Source: Trochalopteron elliotii
Lineage: Eukaryota > Chordata > Aves > Passeriformes > Leiothrichidae
NCBI GenBank assembly: GCA_024734555.1
Contig: JANPWX010000008.1
Location: 5,650,509 to 5,714,508, forward strand
Reading direction: 5' to 3'
DNA length: 64,000 nt
Shown here piece after piece: positions 12,880-27,700 of this stretch. The position numbers and the translations under genes are program-made. Each line of letters opens with the position of its first letter. Positions within the stretch are counted from its first letter, which is position 1. Below the pieces are notes generated by a model. It saw nothing but the letters and a program-made list of their open reading frames with translations. It searched no databases and had not been told where the DNA came from.

Positions 12880-15489
12880 TGACATGCAAAGTGTTACCCT
12901 GAGTTCCCTCAATGGAAATTTGTCATTTTTGTTGGCTTCTTTTCATATGAAATATTAAAAAATGCATTTAGTTTTGGATTTAGCTGCTTTAGTTTGTGTT
13001 GGTTCTAGTGACTTATAGTTACAAAGTCAGCTTTTATCCATTTTCTATGTATAGGCTGTTGAAATGTGATAAAAAAGTCAGACACACTTTGCCTACATCT
13101 TTCCTCTTTTCCAGGCTGTTTTGAAGTTACTTGTCAAAATGATGACTACTTCCTACTACTTTTTGGTTTGATTTTGTGCAACTAATGGCAATTTGTTGGG
13201 AAACATAGGTTGTTGTGTGGATAACCTTTTCAGCCCACACACCTGGAAAAGTTACATGTTTTAAAGGAGATATTAGAGAGAACCTGATGATTCAGAAAGT
13301 TGCCTGTGTCCAACATGATTTTGTTCTCAGCCTGTCCTTTGTGTCATTCCACAATTACTGGACAAGGGATGATGACATTGCTTTGGGCTCCTTTGATAGT
13401 GGCAGGATGGTAACAGAAAATAATATTTGAAATCCTTCTGAGCTGGATTAGTAAATCACTGGTGTGACTGAGCAGTTCCCTGGAAAGACAGGGAGAAGTT
13501 TTTAGAAAATATGGATTCAAATTTGGGGTTTAAGCATTTATTTATTTGCTCTTCTGTCACACTAACTTCTGCCTGAGATGCCAAAGTTATTTATTTGCAG
13601 GTAAACTTTTCTTAACAAGATGATTTCATATATCATTATTAGCTCCATATTGAAACTTGAGATTTAAAGGAAATATGCAATTATTTGCTCCAATATTCAT
13701 GAAGTTGAGGTTTTGGCTTCAGTGGGTTATTGACAAGGCAATGCTAATGAAAAAGGCTTTAATGCTTATTTTGTTTTTTAACCAATGATACTCCTAATTT
13801 TTGAGAAGTTATTAATTTAGCGATTTTTGTTTGCAGTTAGATTTTACAAGTAGATCTGTGTAAAGAGAAGCATTGCAGTCTGTGCTTGATAAGGCAGAAG
13901 TAGGAAATGACATGATTTTGAAAGTATTCCAATTAGAATCAATTCCATCTTTTTCAGTCTAAGGCTAGCATAGAAACTGGAACTACCTGATACTTTTAGA
14001 ATTCAGAGTGGGAAATGAGTAAGAGAGCTCAGTCTTTTTAAGATGCTTTCTACATCGTTGGTATTTAGGCCACCTTGTTTTGTTTTGTTTTTTGTTAAAT
14101 CCAGGATGGATAATGCTAGCTGATGCTCTGTGTTTAGCATTAATTAACTCTGAAATGTAACAATTAATTTCCCATATCATTGTGGTGGAGTAGTTGCTAA
14201 CTATTCCACGAAATTGTTTTAAGTACCTTAATTGTAACTTAGACAAACTAGGAGTGCCTAGTAAAGTAGAACATTCCAAAGGAGTTAATGACCTAATATT
14301 TCAATATTCAGTTATTATATTTATGCAAGACTTGTATTTGTCATTGTTGAATGTATAGTCAACATTTGAAATGTGAATGGAGCAGATTTGACATAAACTT
14401 CATTACCATCTGCTGAGGGGGTGAAAGGTCTGTTGTGATATTGATGAGTTCAGTATTTTCCAGTAAAAGCTGTTTCTTGTAAATACATGGTCAAATACAG
14501 CTACCTGCCTACCAAATATCATATTCCCTATCTTTTAAGGGCCCTGTGTTTTGTTTGGAATAATCCAAGTGAAGAACAAAGGTTTTAATCTTTTGCATGT
14601 ATGTATTGGTGACTTTTTGCATGTTAAAATATTTTACCACAGTTTGTGTTTTGTTTTAACTGAACACAAGCAGAAGCTGTGTTATAATTAGATTACTTTT
14701 GCACCACTTTCTTGCCTTTCTCCTTTTGTCTGTATCTCTGTATCACTCATCCCCTGCTCTTAATTGTATTTCTTATAACTGTTACTACCAGGGAAGGGGA
14801 CCACTCTTAACTTTTGCCACATATTGGCAAGAGTGGCATATTGCCACAGTTTATAGCTTGGACAAATGCTGAACAAAAATGCACTGTACTAAACACCAGG
14901 AAAAAAGGTTCATTTAAACATTCAGGCCATTCTGGTCTTTTATTTCTAAAAGAAATACTAGAACAAGACTAAATCTCATATTTTTTTGTGTATGAAATTC
15001 AGCATTCTCAAACTTGCCTTTTTCGTGCAAGCATGACCCTTTTCTTAGAATGATAACACCACTGAGTCTGAGGTCCATGGCCTCTCCTATCAAGCAGAGC
15101 CTAAATGTTCAAAAATTATACTATTCATTTAATTTACTATTTTCTTGTTATAATTATTTTTATATACACTGCTTGAAATTTGCTTTGTTTTAGGCCACAA
15201 TATCTGGAGTTTTTTAAGGTTTTGACTTTTTTCTTATTGTATAAACTACAGAAGACCCTTTAAAACCCCCAACTTTTAATGCTTGGTGTAAAATGCTTAT
15301 TTAAGGCATTAGATCCATAATAATAGCTTTAAATTGATCTAAAATTGGTCTAAATTTGTCTTTGAATTGTCCTTTTCAGTTAATAGAGAAGGATAAAGAA
15401 TTTGCCTAGGACTGTGAATTTCAAAAAACCAAGAAGTCGTGAGCAAAGATCTCATGAAACACGACATTAGGTACAGAGCTCTTTTTCAT

Positions 15490-15547
15490 AATGATGCAGT
15501 AATGGACAGCCTGCATCATTTCTTTTATTTCACTTTACTAGTGAAAT
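15490..15547. repeat. Two consecutive short hairpins
   Basis: AATGATGCAG (15490-15499) pairs exactly with CTGCATCATT (15511-15520) across 11 nt. Only six bases later, ATTTCACT (15527-15534) pairs exactly with AGTGAAAT (15540-15547) across 5 nt. No flanking element was identified. Confidence 0.85.
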
Positions 15548-18500
15548 TGGCAAGTAACTCCCAAACAATGTAAACAGAAATACTCAGACACTTCATAATG
15601 ACTTTGGGATGTAAAGATAAATAATTTGAGAGGATTGCCAGCGGTGCAGTACTGTGTTCTTCCCTCTGAATATGTTTTTATGAATTATTATGGTGTTCTT
15701 AAATGTCTTCCAGTTGTACCTTAGGGCATCTCTTTAACAACTCTGATTGGGAGGATGATACTATAGCAAAGCCAAGTGGCTTTTTTCCTAGAAGACCTGT
15801 GAATGACATGCCCCATAATACCACTGGAAATGTCCTCAGGGACTGTTCACAGACATGTTCTAGTGCACAGAAACAGGAGGTGAAATTCTTTAAGTTAAGA
15901 AAATTAGTCTCCCCTTCTGTTGGCCACAGAAAGGGCCAACAGCAAGTGTGGTTCAGCCCATGCCCTTGTGGAAGCTGCACTTGCTGAGATTTGTCACAGT
16001 GACACCTGCAGAAATGTCCAACATGGCAGGTTCCTTCCTCTCTTTCTTTCTTCAAGGTAAAACACTTCACAATATTTAGAGTACTTTTCTGTGCAGTGTC
16101 TCAAAATATTTGTGTGCTTTTGTGATTGAGAGAGGAAGAATATTGTGACTGGCTTTTTTATGCTGTGCCATGTCGGGTACCACAAAGGAAAAGCAGAAAC
16201 TTAAGTTTTCTTTGTATATAGGTATTGAAAGAAGTAAGGATAGTCAGGTATGGCATGGTAGCTAGGCAGTGATTTAGCACTATGAAACAAGGAATTATGA
16301 TCCAGATCCATACTGGTGCTAATAATATATATTAGTGTAATCTCTACTTCTTTCCTGTGAGACTCCAATTTACAGCAGTATTTAAATAGGGGTGGGACAG
16401 GCCTTCAAAAGGATTTGAGTTCTACATGTACTTAAACTGTAATTATTTATTTTATAAAAGACATGCTTCTCTATTTCTTTACAATGAACCCCTTTTTTCT
16501 TTCACTGGGAAATTTGGTTGAAATAAATACAACACTTGTTTTCTTGTTTGTCAGAAGATCACTCTGTTCTCTTATCTTTCTGTTAGTTTTATTATGCTGG
16601 TGCTTACTTCAGTTCACTAATAATTAAAGCTTTAATTTTATGGTTCACAGCCTGCTGTTTCTTCCAGTCCTTAATTTATCATTAATAGTACAGTCATACA
16701 GTAGCTGAATGGCTGATACAAAATGTGTGATGGCCTTTGCATTTTTGTGGCAAGTGGAGGGAAGGGGTGGCATTGGTAGCTTGGACCAGAGGTGATACTT
16801 TGGCTTGTGCTAATACACATCCTTGAGCAGCAGTTTCTTCAGCCCCCATGCTGCCATTTCCACTTGCACACCCAGAGTTATGGAGCAAACTCTGCAGGAG
16901 TTTGCAGTGCTTGAGGCATCCACAGCATCTGGAAAGTAGTATCTGACAAGATATGTGTTGTCCTTGTAGATCCATTGGCAATGTTTTAACCTCACGGCAA
17001 ACTTTTATTTTCATTTAGTGCTGGTGGGGTTTTTTTAATCTTATTCCTTTCTCCTAACTCTTTTTTTTTTTTCTCCTTTTGACAATATCACATTTTACTT
17101 ATCTTGAATAATAATTCTATAATAATCCAATGTTTTCTTCTGTAGGTTACCTATAACATGTGACAGATAGATTTGACTGATGCTGTTTGAAATTAATATT
17201 GTTGGGTGCATTTTCCTATTGCAACCACCTATATGTGAGGCTTATTTTTCTTTTTTTTTTCCTAACCCAACCTTTTTGTCATTCAGGATAGTCACCAGAG
17301 TATGCTTACAGACACCAACTCAAGCCTTCGTAATGGCTTTTGAAAGCTTATTGTGATCAGTGAAGTAAATAAGGCAGTGAGTCATAACTAAATGGGATTC
17401 AGCTGTAGTGCAACAGAGGTTTGTAGGGCAGCAATATGTATGAAGGTCACATGCAGGATTTTATTCAAACAAAGTTTTATGGTCAGAAATTACAACCTGA
17501 TGGGTACATCTGCTTTGGCCTTTGGGACTAGATGAGTGTAATAAGATTGTCCTCTCCCATTTCTCTGATCACTGTAGAAATCTGTTTAAATCCACAGTTT
17601 TCATGGACTGTTAAACTTTCTTTTACTTTGTGTCACTTATTTAATGATATTTCTCAGCCTTCCTTGTGCTGTTTGTTAACCAGTACATGTTCAGCTTGAA
17701 ATTAAACCTTTACAGGGTTGAACTTCTTCACTGCCCCTCCATTTCATTTCCGATTTGCTTTATTTCCTGATAAAATGGATTTTGATGCAGAAAGGTATAC
17801 TGAGAAGGAAAAAAAATCAGGTAGGGTCTGAACTATAAAATGTCAAGGAAGAAGATGAGGAGAAGCATTTCAATAATGATATAAAACTCCTTTGTAAAAT
17901 AAGAAACTGTTGGAAGTGTTTGCAATTGCAAATTTGCTTCTATCATGAGCACTTCAGATAATACGACAGGAGATTTTTTGAATTACCTGTGCTCTGTGCT
18001 TCCTCATAATGGACTAGCAGTTGCAGCACTTTGCGCTGTTCTCAAGGTGCTGGGTGAGAAGCCTACTCCCTTACACAGGCTTTGCTCTCGTTTAAGTCTT
18101 GCTAACAACACAAAATCAACCAGATCTCCAATCTGCATAAATGCACCATGGGAGTCCAAGTGTTGACAGCTTAAGAAAAAAGATCCTGGTACACTGGTGA
18201 TAACATCCTGACAGTTGGGAAGGCAGTGGTTGCATGGGAGAAGATCAGGGAGAAGGAGGAGAGCACTGATGGAACTAGAAAAGAGACATGTAATAGAGGC
18301 TTAGTTTAGGGTGAGCAGGGTGTACATTTAACACATTTTCAGCAGCAATTTCAAAGCTCTTGTGATCATTCTTTGCACAGAAGTAATGTGGTTAGAACAT
18401 ACTGTAGGCTGTACAAGGAGGTCAGATTTATTCTCAAAGAGGCCTCAGAGTGGTACAGCTGATGCAGTAACTCCAAGACTTTCATCACTCTCCTGCCTTT

Positions 18501-19304
18501 GGGTTTTGAGTCCCAATGTTTTCTAGTTCCTAATTCTTTCTGTAGTAATGTTTTCTTCAATTGTAACACAGCTTCCATTATCTTTGTTTCCAGTTTGAAA
18601 GCAAACACTCGCAGCTGTAAACTGCACTAGACTTTCAGATACTTGAAGATTAGAATTGTTTGTATTCAGGTCCAAAAAATTTCCCCAAGTCCACTTAAAA
18701 AAATATAAAAATCAGCCTATCAAGAATGGCTTTTTTCAGCGTAGCTTAAATGACATGAGAAATTAGGCTATAGGTATTACGGTGGTTGAAGAGCCTTCTC
18801 TGCAGTAGGCTTTCCAAATTGCTCAGCCCAAGACTGGAGGAAAGAGCCTTACTCCAGGGCAGGCTATGGCAAGATCCTGGCATCCTTCAGGTGCTGTTAT
18901 CCACTTTGAGTCCCAGAGTGCCTAAACCCCACCGCATGTACACTTCATGAATGCTGCATGTGTTTGTTGTGGTTTAAGGAAAGAATACTAGTGTTTCTAT
19001 GGAAACCACTTTTCAGGTGGCCAGAACACCCAGTAACATCCCTGTTACACTTGGCTGCATTGCAGCATTCAAATGCAACACTGTGACTGAAGATGTTTGC
19101 GTCGGGCCACACATCAAACCAAGGACTTGGGTGCTTTAGAGTGTGCATTACCTACCACACCACTTCTCTGGGTCTTTTCCCCACCTCCCACCCCTCTTTC
19201 TCATGACTTGAAAACAGCAGGAGTGATTTTCATAATGCTGATGCCATTTGCCATTTTTTGTTGCCCAAGTTTTGCTTGACTTAATTTTTATGGCAGATTT
19301 CAAC

Positions 19305-19323
19305 TTTTTTTTTTTTTTTTTTT
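19305..19323. repeat. Poly-T tract, 19 bases
   Basis: The longest homopolymer run in the window. No SINE or processed-pseudogene body is visible beside it on the side where a minus-strand insertion would lie. Confidence 0.95.
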
Positions 19324-20524
19324 GGAGCTTCCACTTTCAAGTGACAGGCAGGAATTTTAATAGGCTTGAAAGAATTTCTTTCCTAGACTGTTGCTTGAAA
19401 AGCACGTGACTGTAAGACTATTAACCTCTAACCCATTTTAAAAAGTTGGATCAAATAAATAAAAAAATAGATGCTGGACAAGTGTGATGCCTTTTGATGG
19501 TGAGGTGCAGAGTGAGTTTTATCACATTACTATAGGAAAAGCTGGACAGGCTGCTATTCTGCAGTACTTACATTTTAAATCTAGATTGGATCTTTTCTGA
19601 TTTTGCAATAGACACGTTTCCACTTTCAGTTCACAAGTGCCCAATATGTGTTTTCATACATTAAGCAGGGAGCTGCAGTCTGCTGTGTTAATGTACTCTG
19701 ACACACTGCTGGGGGTTTACTTTTAAGAGAGCTATGCAGATTGTGATGTGATTAAATAATATCAGTAGTACGTTTAAACGTTTAAAACCGCTGTGCCTGG
19801 AGGTTTTTGGGGTATTTCAACAAACAGAAGCATAGAGACAAAGTAAATGAGAGATGCCAATTATTTAACTAGCACCCTGAGCTATCAGTCCCCTAAAGTA
19901 ATCTCCATAAATAAGTAATGAACACCTTATCTGGATTTCCTTCTCCTTTTTTTGTGAAGCCATGTCCACTAAAATCACTAGAACAGTCAATCATCACTGT
20001 CCAACCAGACATGTATATTCCCACACAGGCCTCACTGCCTGCAAGCTTGCAGCCAGGTTGTGGCTACTACCAAGCAATGAACTGCTGCATTCAGCTGTTT
20101 TCTGTTGTACAGAGTCCTTCTGAGTCCTCTCATAATGTCAATTGGAGTTTTTCTTCTGTTTCTCGTGGCTAAATTCTGTGAATTAAGTGAAAGTCACCAG
20201 GTCCTTGTTTCACCCTACAGTTTAGGTACAGACATGAATCCGACTCCTTACAGATCCTTATTTGCTGTCTCTGTCTATTTTAGTACTTGTCTAAAAGTCA
20301 ATAGAGTTAATTAATTTTAATAAGTAATTTATTAATTCTCCCTCTTGAGCCTTCCTTGTGCTTCTTCATTCTCTTCTCAAAAATATTGTTTCATTTGCAA
20401 GCTGGTTTTGTTAGCTGTTAACAAGAGCTGTTAGCTCTTTGGTCACTGTATTCTTAGTAAATAGACTGGTCTGTATTTGATGCAATTGGCTATTTGTGTG
20501 CTTCAAATAATTTTAAATATACTC

Positions 20525-20540
20525 CTCTCTCTCTCTCTCT
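20525..20540. repeat. (CT)8 microsatellite
   Basis: Eight uninterrupted CT units ending in GTATAACC. Potentially length-variable. Confidence 0.95.
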
Positions 20541-22116
20541 GTATAACCAGAGACAAAGTGTACTTTATGGAGGACAGTAGTGTTTTAAAATCTAATTTTG
20601 GTAATGAGGAAATGAGCCATGACAGCTCTGGAGGTGAAGCCTGAAGTGAATTATGAAGGTCGTTCTCTTAGATGGGGAAATTAATTATATTTTAGCTTGG
20701 TTCCCTGTTACTTAGACCCTTTGTATTGCACACGACCAAGTAATTTTGACTAAATATCAATTTATGAAAAATTATCTGGGCAAAAGAGTGCAGTTACAAG
20801 GACAGATTTTGAAAATAGGAAGAGTTTTATTAAAACACTAATCATATTGGAAGAACCATAACCTTTCGTGTTATCTTTTTGAAAGGATGCCTGCTGTGGG
20901 ATTTTAATGCTCAGTCATTTTGACTATCGATGGGCCTTTAGCTCCTGTGATTACAGACTCTTCTGAAACTGATTTTTCTCCTTAAAATCCAATCTTTTGA
21001 AATTCTTTTTTATGTAGTCTGAAGGAATATTCAAGTGAGCCAAGCCACTCTGAAGGATGCAGCCAGTAAGTGCAGCACTTGCAGAGGGCAGATGAAACAG
21101 GTAGTGTTGATGGTAGTTAAAAAACATTTACTCTGAGCCTGGAATAGACAGAGTCTTGCAGAGCCTTTTTGTGTTCTGTTGACACAAGTGGGAGTATGGG
21201 CTTGGGATCTTTATATAAGGCTATAAAGAATTAACACATGGGGCTTAACTTGTTGTGGAAATTAAGCACCTGCTTGAAGGCTTTCCTGAGCAGGGATATA
21301 CTTAAGCAATCCCAAGTCACTGACTTAATTTTCTTTGGCAGCTCGTATTTGTTATTTTGTTTACTGTAAGGGCTTATCTTCTCCAGAAACTTGTAGATCT
21401 TTGCATCATTTTCATATCCTGCACCTTTGCTTGTCCTAATGTGCTGGGTGGCTACAGCTCCTCTGGTATTGCTGAAAGCAGAAAATATGGCTGCAGGTCA
21501 TGGCTGTGCCTTGTGACATCTGGAGTAAAGTTGGAAACGACAGTGAATCTTCCAGAGTGCCAGGCCACAAAATGCAGCTAAATGAGTAAAAGTCTACAGA
21601 GGTTTGTCTTCTGACACTATGTTTCACAACAAGAGGGTTATGCTGTACAGGGCTTGGTCATCAGAGAACCAGAGAGCTGTACTCAGAAATTGCAGTTTCA
21701 TGTTACAGGTAAACAATTTATGTTCCTCCCATCCCTTCATGACCTGGTGCAGGAAAGGAAGCCAGCAAGAAGCTACTTTGTTTTTCAGAAATATTATGTG
21801 TCTTTAGTAGCAAGCTGTGGCTCAGTGGCAAGCCCTGTGATAGCCAGCCCTTGCTAAGGGTACGGGAAGGGAGCGTGAATTCCCTGTTCCAGGTGCAGCC
21901 AGATGTTGGAGCAGCTTGCTCTGATGTTGGATGCCAGGAGCTGAAAGTAAATGATTGTTAGTTGTCGAACACAGAAAAAACCAGCTGCCCTAAGAGGAGA
22001 GACTTCTGCACTTCTGAAATGCCATTTCAATGACAAAGGGCATGAAAACTTTGTTTCCTGAACAGAGAAGATGAATGCTTTGAGAAAGTGAAATCCATTC
22101 AGACTTACTAGGAGTT

Positions 22117-22129
22117 AAAAAAAAAAAAA
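22117..22129. repeat. Poly-A tract, 13 bases
   Basis: Uninterrupted A run. Nothing upstream suggests a retrocopy tail. Confidence 0.9.
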
Positions 22130-24654
22130 GTTACCTATGTTGTAACAGTTAAATTCTCTCTAATGGGCTCCATCTGATAGGGACTTGTCAAGACATTTCT
22201 AAAAAGGCTCATTAGTTCTACTTAAAACATGAAATTTCAGTTTCTTCCTGAGGTTTTAGCTAATCCTAATTCTCTGATAGAAAGGAAAAGGGGGTAAATT
22301 GGTACAGAGGAAGGAATAATGCAACTTTCATTTGGCTAGCTTGCCTTTAAATGTATTTTTTATTCTTAATCTGGCACTGGTGGATCAAATGCTGAGTCAA
22401 AATCATATTCCTCTATGTGCTGAACTTGTTGAGTTCCACACATCATGGAGTAGAAACGTTACTGTGACGAGAGCAGGGGGGAGTCTAGAAATACCTATAC
22501 AACATAGGAGCAAGCATCAGCTAGCATGGTTGGTTTAGCAAAACACTGTGACCTTGATTTAGAATAGAAATAACTGAGTGTAAAACAAGCCTCTGAAAAC
22601 ATTAACTTAAGAAAATGTTTTTTAAGTCATGTTCTTTGCTGTCTTAGTTTACAGGACATTTAATGATGTATTGTTCTATCTTACCTTTATGTTAAAAAAA
22701 CCCAAACAAACTACCACAAGTCAAGAAAAAACTACAGAGAAAAATATTTTCCTGTATTTGAGGAAGCAAGACTTTTCTTTGTACTCTTTGTTAGTTACAA
22801 CTACTTCTTTTTTAACACCAAAAAATATATATCTTTCAACAGCAGATAACAACATTATATTGAGAGTTAGTAAGAATTCTGCAGTTGGGATGTTTTTTTC
22901 ATTGAATTTCATTATTTGGAGGATTAACATTTTGAAAGGTCAGCATCCAGGGAAGCTCCATGCACAGTTATTGAGTGGCTCTGTGAGTCCCACTCAAGTC
23001 ACAATTTTTTAAGCATAAAACATACTTATTTTTCAGTATTTCTCTATCTACTGTGGAGAGTTTCTCTAACATTGTTTTGTTTCTTTTTATCTGCATAGTA
23101 CTGATGCCTGAAACTGTTATCAAAATTTATTGTGAAGATTTGTTGGTGGTTTTTTTTGTCAGAAGGAAGAATAAGTGGTCATAATTCATGACATAATTCA
23201 AAGTACTACTTTGTAGTACTTCCGTCAGCTGACCCTTTAGATCAGTATGACTTGTTTGAATTTGGCTCTGAATCATCATAGACAAAGTTCATAAAAACCA
23301 ATTCGTCAGATTATGATGTGTTCCATAACATCAAAGTTCTCAAGAATTGGTTTCTGCCTATGAAGAGCAGTGTGTTTTAACATACTTGTTCTTAGCAAGT
23401 TCTGTAATCCTAAGATTGCTTGGAGTTTGAGCACAACTAGTTTCAAAACTCCAAAATGTACTTAATAAATATATTTGGTCATGCCAAAATCACATCTCAA
23501 GATTTTCTAAGTTCAACCTTTCAACTTCCGTGGCAAGTCTTTTAAACTATGTTGATGTGTGTATGATATTTGCCGGTTCACGTACATTTCTCCTATTTCT
23601 CCTCCCTGCAAGTTTGGGGGTTTTTTTTTTTATTTTTTTTTTCCTGTTTAGACATTCATTTCACGCACAGTCTAACTTGAGGAGAAAGTTAGAAATGTCT
23701 GTGTATCAGCAGATGTTCCTTGTGGAAGCTCCAGGGGGTATGGGTAGTGAATATACTGGATCACCTTCTATTTCTAGCCAGAACAGACTCTGGAGGAGCA
23801 CAGATGGTATCTGGAGCCTCCTTTGGCAACTGCTCATGCTCAAACTCTGACATGAACTATGCCTCAAAAAAGAGTTTTGGGCTTTTTGTGTAATACAGTG
23901 TGAGTTGCTGCTACAGTTGGGATAACTTTGAAAGACATGATTCCTTGGTCAAACCTATCAACAAATTCATGTTCTGTGATGTTTGTGAGGAGCATACGTT
24001 GAAAAAGAACACTTTCAAAGTGGAAATGGGCAGCTGAAATCAGCAGCTTCCAAAAGTATGAGAAAGGTATAGTCCTTTCTGCTCACTTGATACTAAGGAC
24101 AATCTTAAAATTAGTTACACATCAGTGTATTAGTTTTTAAGCTTCAAGTTGTTTTCTGGAGCTTCTACCTAAATAATAAGAATAAAGTTTTGTGATTTTG
24201 CAGTATTTATTATTTTAAAAATTGGTAGAGTTTTGAATTACTGTAACAACTTGTAAGGGTTGGTTCCATGTATCTTCTGTCAGGGACTTTTATATTCCAG
24301 GTTTTTCTTTTATTTGTCTTTTCATTATTTGGCATTTTGAAATACGTTTTCCTGTGTGTTCGTGCTCTGCACCTTCAGTTTGTCCACTTTTTGCCTTTCA
24401 TAGACCATATTTTGTTACTACAAAAGGTGTTCTTGAGGAAAAACTTGTTGTGAACAAACTTGGCACTCACTTCAAAGTTGCACTCACCTCTTGCATTAAT
24501 GGGAAGGGAATTTCAGGAGAAAGGCTCAGCTTTTCTTATCACCTGCAGTAATAGTGGAAGTTTGGACTTGGAAGTTTGTCCCCTTCTATTTTTCATATCT
24601 ATTAATGTTTAATGCAGGTATCAACTCATGTAGAACCCTCCTCATTGTCTGTTC

Positions 24655-24726
24655 ATTGGCTTCAGGACTTGGACGTGATTATCCTTGTGGATCCCTTCCC
24701 ACTTGGAATATTCTGTGATTCTTTAT
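24655..24726 (+). repeat. CR1 LINE 3'-end fragment
   Basis: GGACTTGGACGTGATTATCC, then TTGTGGATCCCTTCCCAC, then GGAATATTCTGTGATTCT reproduces the last 60-70 bp of an avian CR1, including the terminal ATTCTGTGATTCT repeats. It is in the same orientation as GRID2 and severely 5'-truncated. Confidence 0.82.
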
Positions 24727-27700
24727 CTGAACTGGAGAAGTAATTTGTTTTGCAACATGAAAAACAAAGTTATTTCTAAAGTATCTGTGGATGAGTGATT
24801 TCCTTTGATAATGAAGAGCAGAATTTTGAGTAGTTTTCCTTCATGGGAATTCTTGTACCGCTGAACTACAGGACGTTCCTCCGCAAACAGCTTCTAGAGA
24901 ACCGCTTGAGCTTTTCTTTAAGGGGTGATCTCTTCCATTCTTCTCCCCTTGCCTGGTTTATTCTTGTTGGTTATTTCTGGATGGTCACTGCTTGTATCTG
25001 GAAGTGCTTGTTGTATCTGGCCATTTTTGATAACACGATTATATAAGAATCGAGAATAAAAGTACTTGTCTTTATCTAGCTTTATGAATATGAAAAATTC
25101 TTCACTCTAAATTACCTCTGAAAATCAGTATGGCTTCTAATGCTTGGAAGGATCAGACTCAGCAAATCTTTCTGATAACTTGACTGTGATAAGTTGTGTA
25201 CAATAGCAAGCTGGAAAATATTACATGTAAAATATCCATGGGCTCAACAGTTTGTCTGTTAGAGTGATTTTTTTTCAAAGTCAAGGCTTTGAAGATAGAA
25301 CCAAAATAGCATTAATAACACTAGGTTACTGTACTATTTTCTCTGTGTTGCAAAATTTCCTTGCTGCTGAGATCTTGGTGGGTGCCACTTCTCAGCAGAA
25401 TTAATTTCAAACTTAAATTCAGATTCTTCACAATGGAAACGGTGTGCAATGTTAGTAAAGGTAGTTGAAATATGCAAAATGTAAGAGAGGTCTGTCAAAA
25501 AACAGCAGAAACAAAGTAGGAAATGAGACAAATTGTTATTGTATGTTTTCAGATAAGATTTTTCTCACAAATTGACAAGCTGAAATATGCCACTGATGTG
25601 TAGGAAAATAGTGAGGGATGGTAAAAAGTGAAGAATATGGAAGCAACATTTAAAGATTTGTTCATGCCTTTCCAAACATGATTGATAAGTGTGTTAGAAT
25701 GCAGTGGTGTTAAGACTAGAGATTTTGATAAACTGTCTAAAGGACAAATGTAAAAAGTTCATGGCAACTCTTTTAATGCTTTTTCTGGAAGATGCAGAAG
25801 CCAAGTAAACAAAAATGTAGGTATTTATTATCTGTATCACAGTAAAAATGTCTTGAAGACCACCTTCTCTGCACCCTCCTCAGATTTTGAATGGTACTGG
25901 TGATATGAGCCACTTGGGAAGTAGTACAGATTTCATTGCAAGATTCATGTTACTTATTTCAGAGGACTTCAACTTTTTTGAGAAATAAGCATCCCAGCTT
26001 GTAGCAAAAGATCTTTTAATGCATTTTTGGTGAGATGTCTGCATCTCAGGAGATCTCTACTTTTTACTCAGCTGCAGGATTACAGAGGGAATGCAAGTTC
26101 TCTTATCTAGGAAATTATTACTTTCTGCAGCTTTTTAAATTGCTTTGTTTCTTGAGGTGAATTAGGATGGCTGTTGTGGTTTCAAATGATAAATATAATT
26201 CTTTACAATCATACTACTGTTCAGACTTCACAGACTTGAAGAACTTTAGAAGTTTTTGGGGTGACTGTGTGTGGTTACTGGAGGAGTTAGCAGACTTTTT
26301 GATTAAGTCAAAAGAGTTTAGTTCTAAATAGTTATCTTCTGGAAAGAGCTGTGTTCTGTAAAGGATATGGAAAAGCTGGAGAAATAAACAAAACAGATTT
26401 CTTATTTTTTTGTATGCAAGAATCTTTCTTTTTGGAGTCTAGAGAAGAAAGGATTGCAGCCTCTGAGGGCCTTACTTGTGACGCACAGAAGAACTTATGC
26501 AAAATTAACCACACTATTTTAACTGTAAATATTTATCAAGCAAGATTAAATTATATCATCCCAAGGTCTAAAAATGTGTTTGTTTTTCTGGCTCTTTTGT
26601 AAAAGGAAATGAAAAAAAACCTTCAGAGAAACAAGAAATGCACCTTGCTTGTCATGAGTTGAAAAGTTTTTCATCTAATGTGCCTAATTCAGGATGTCTT
26701 TTTTGTTTTTTTCTTCTTCTCTCTCAATTTCTACTGAGGACTCTTAAATTCTGTAAAAAGAGTTGAAAAGCTAACTCCTATGGGGTTGGGTTATAGTCCT
26801 TTAATTGATGTATAGGTCACAGAAAGATATGAAGGGTTTCGGCTTAATTCTCTAGGTCCCACTTTCAGAATAGAAATTGAGTAGAAGGCCATGCCTGTAA
26901 CCTCTGTTGGATTTTGCAGGAAGTCTGAACAATGATATTGCAAGAAGGGGACTGGTTTGAATTTTTCAGCTAATACAAAGAATCTGAAGATATATCTTCA
27001 AATCAGCCATGTCTGTAAATTCTTGATATTTATAGCCAGCAACACATTAATGGAAAAGAATGTACCATAGTTAGAAAAAAAAAAAGAGGTAGAGATGTGT
27101 GTGGATACATATGGAATATTAACTGGTGACAAAATCGTTATTGTTACCAAGGCTACAAGAGTGTACATGATGATGTCTTCAAATGCATCAGTAATTTTTT
27201 CTGTTAAACCTATCCTGTGTAGCAGCAACTTGAGCATTTGAAATAGACATTTCCCAAAGCTTCACCTGGCATAAGAATCACTTGGCAGATGTATCTGCCA
27301 TGCAGAGTCATTACATCTGGCAGCTGGAATATATATCTGGATAGGATAGATTGCAGTTTTGGAAGTATCAAACTTCTGGAAAAGTAAAATAAGATTCCCT
27401 AGTTTTATGTTATACTTGGATGGCAATGAACTTTGAAATGTTTACCTGCTTCTGGTTGCTTGTCTGTAAACTCTTAGAGTCTGCAGTCTAATTATTTCAG
27501 AAATTGTTTCTTTGTCTACAGATTCATGCAATTTAATTTTAATAGTATAATTTTGCATTTCAACTCTCACTATAGAAGTACATGGAGCATAAATATGTAA
27601 ATGGCCTGCTTCCTGAGGTTTACCTTTGCTGTTTCCAGGCTGCCTCTTGAAATAGTTGAATCAGTTTTTGTCTTTCTGATGACTGTGTTCTGGACATGGC

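Noticed and set aside
15699..16070. Minus-strand 123-codon frame, rich in Cys and His near its middle
   Set aside because: I looked for zinc-finger spacing and did not find a regular C2H2 or RING pattern. An opposite-strand frame overlaps it.
16694..17014. Minus-strand 106-codon frame in a GC-richer patch
   Set aside because: No similarity recognised; openness is explained by local base composition, and another frame on the same strand is also open.
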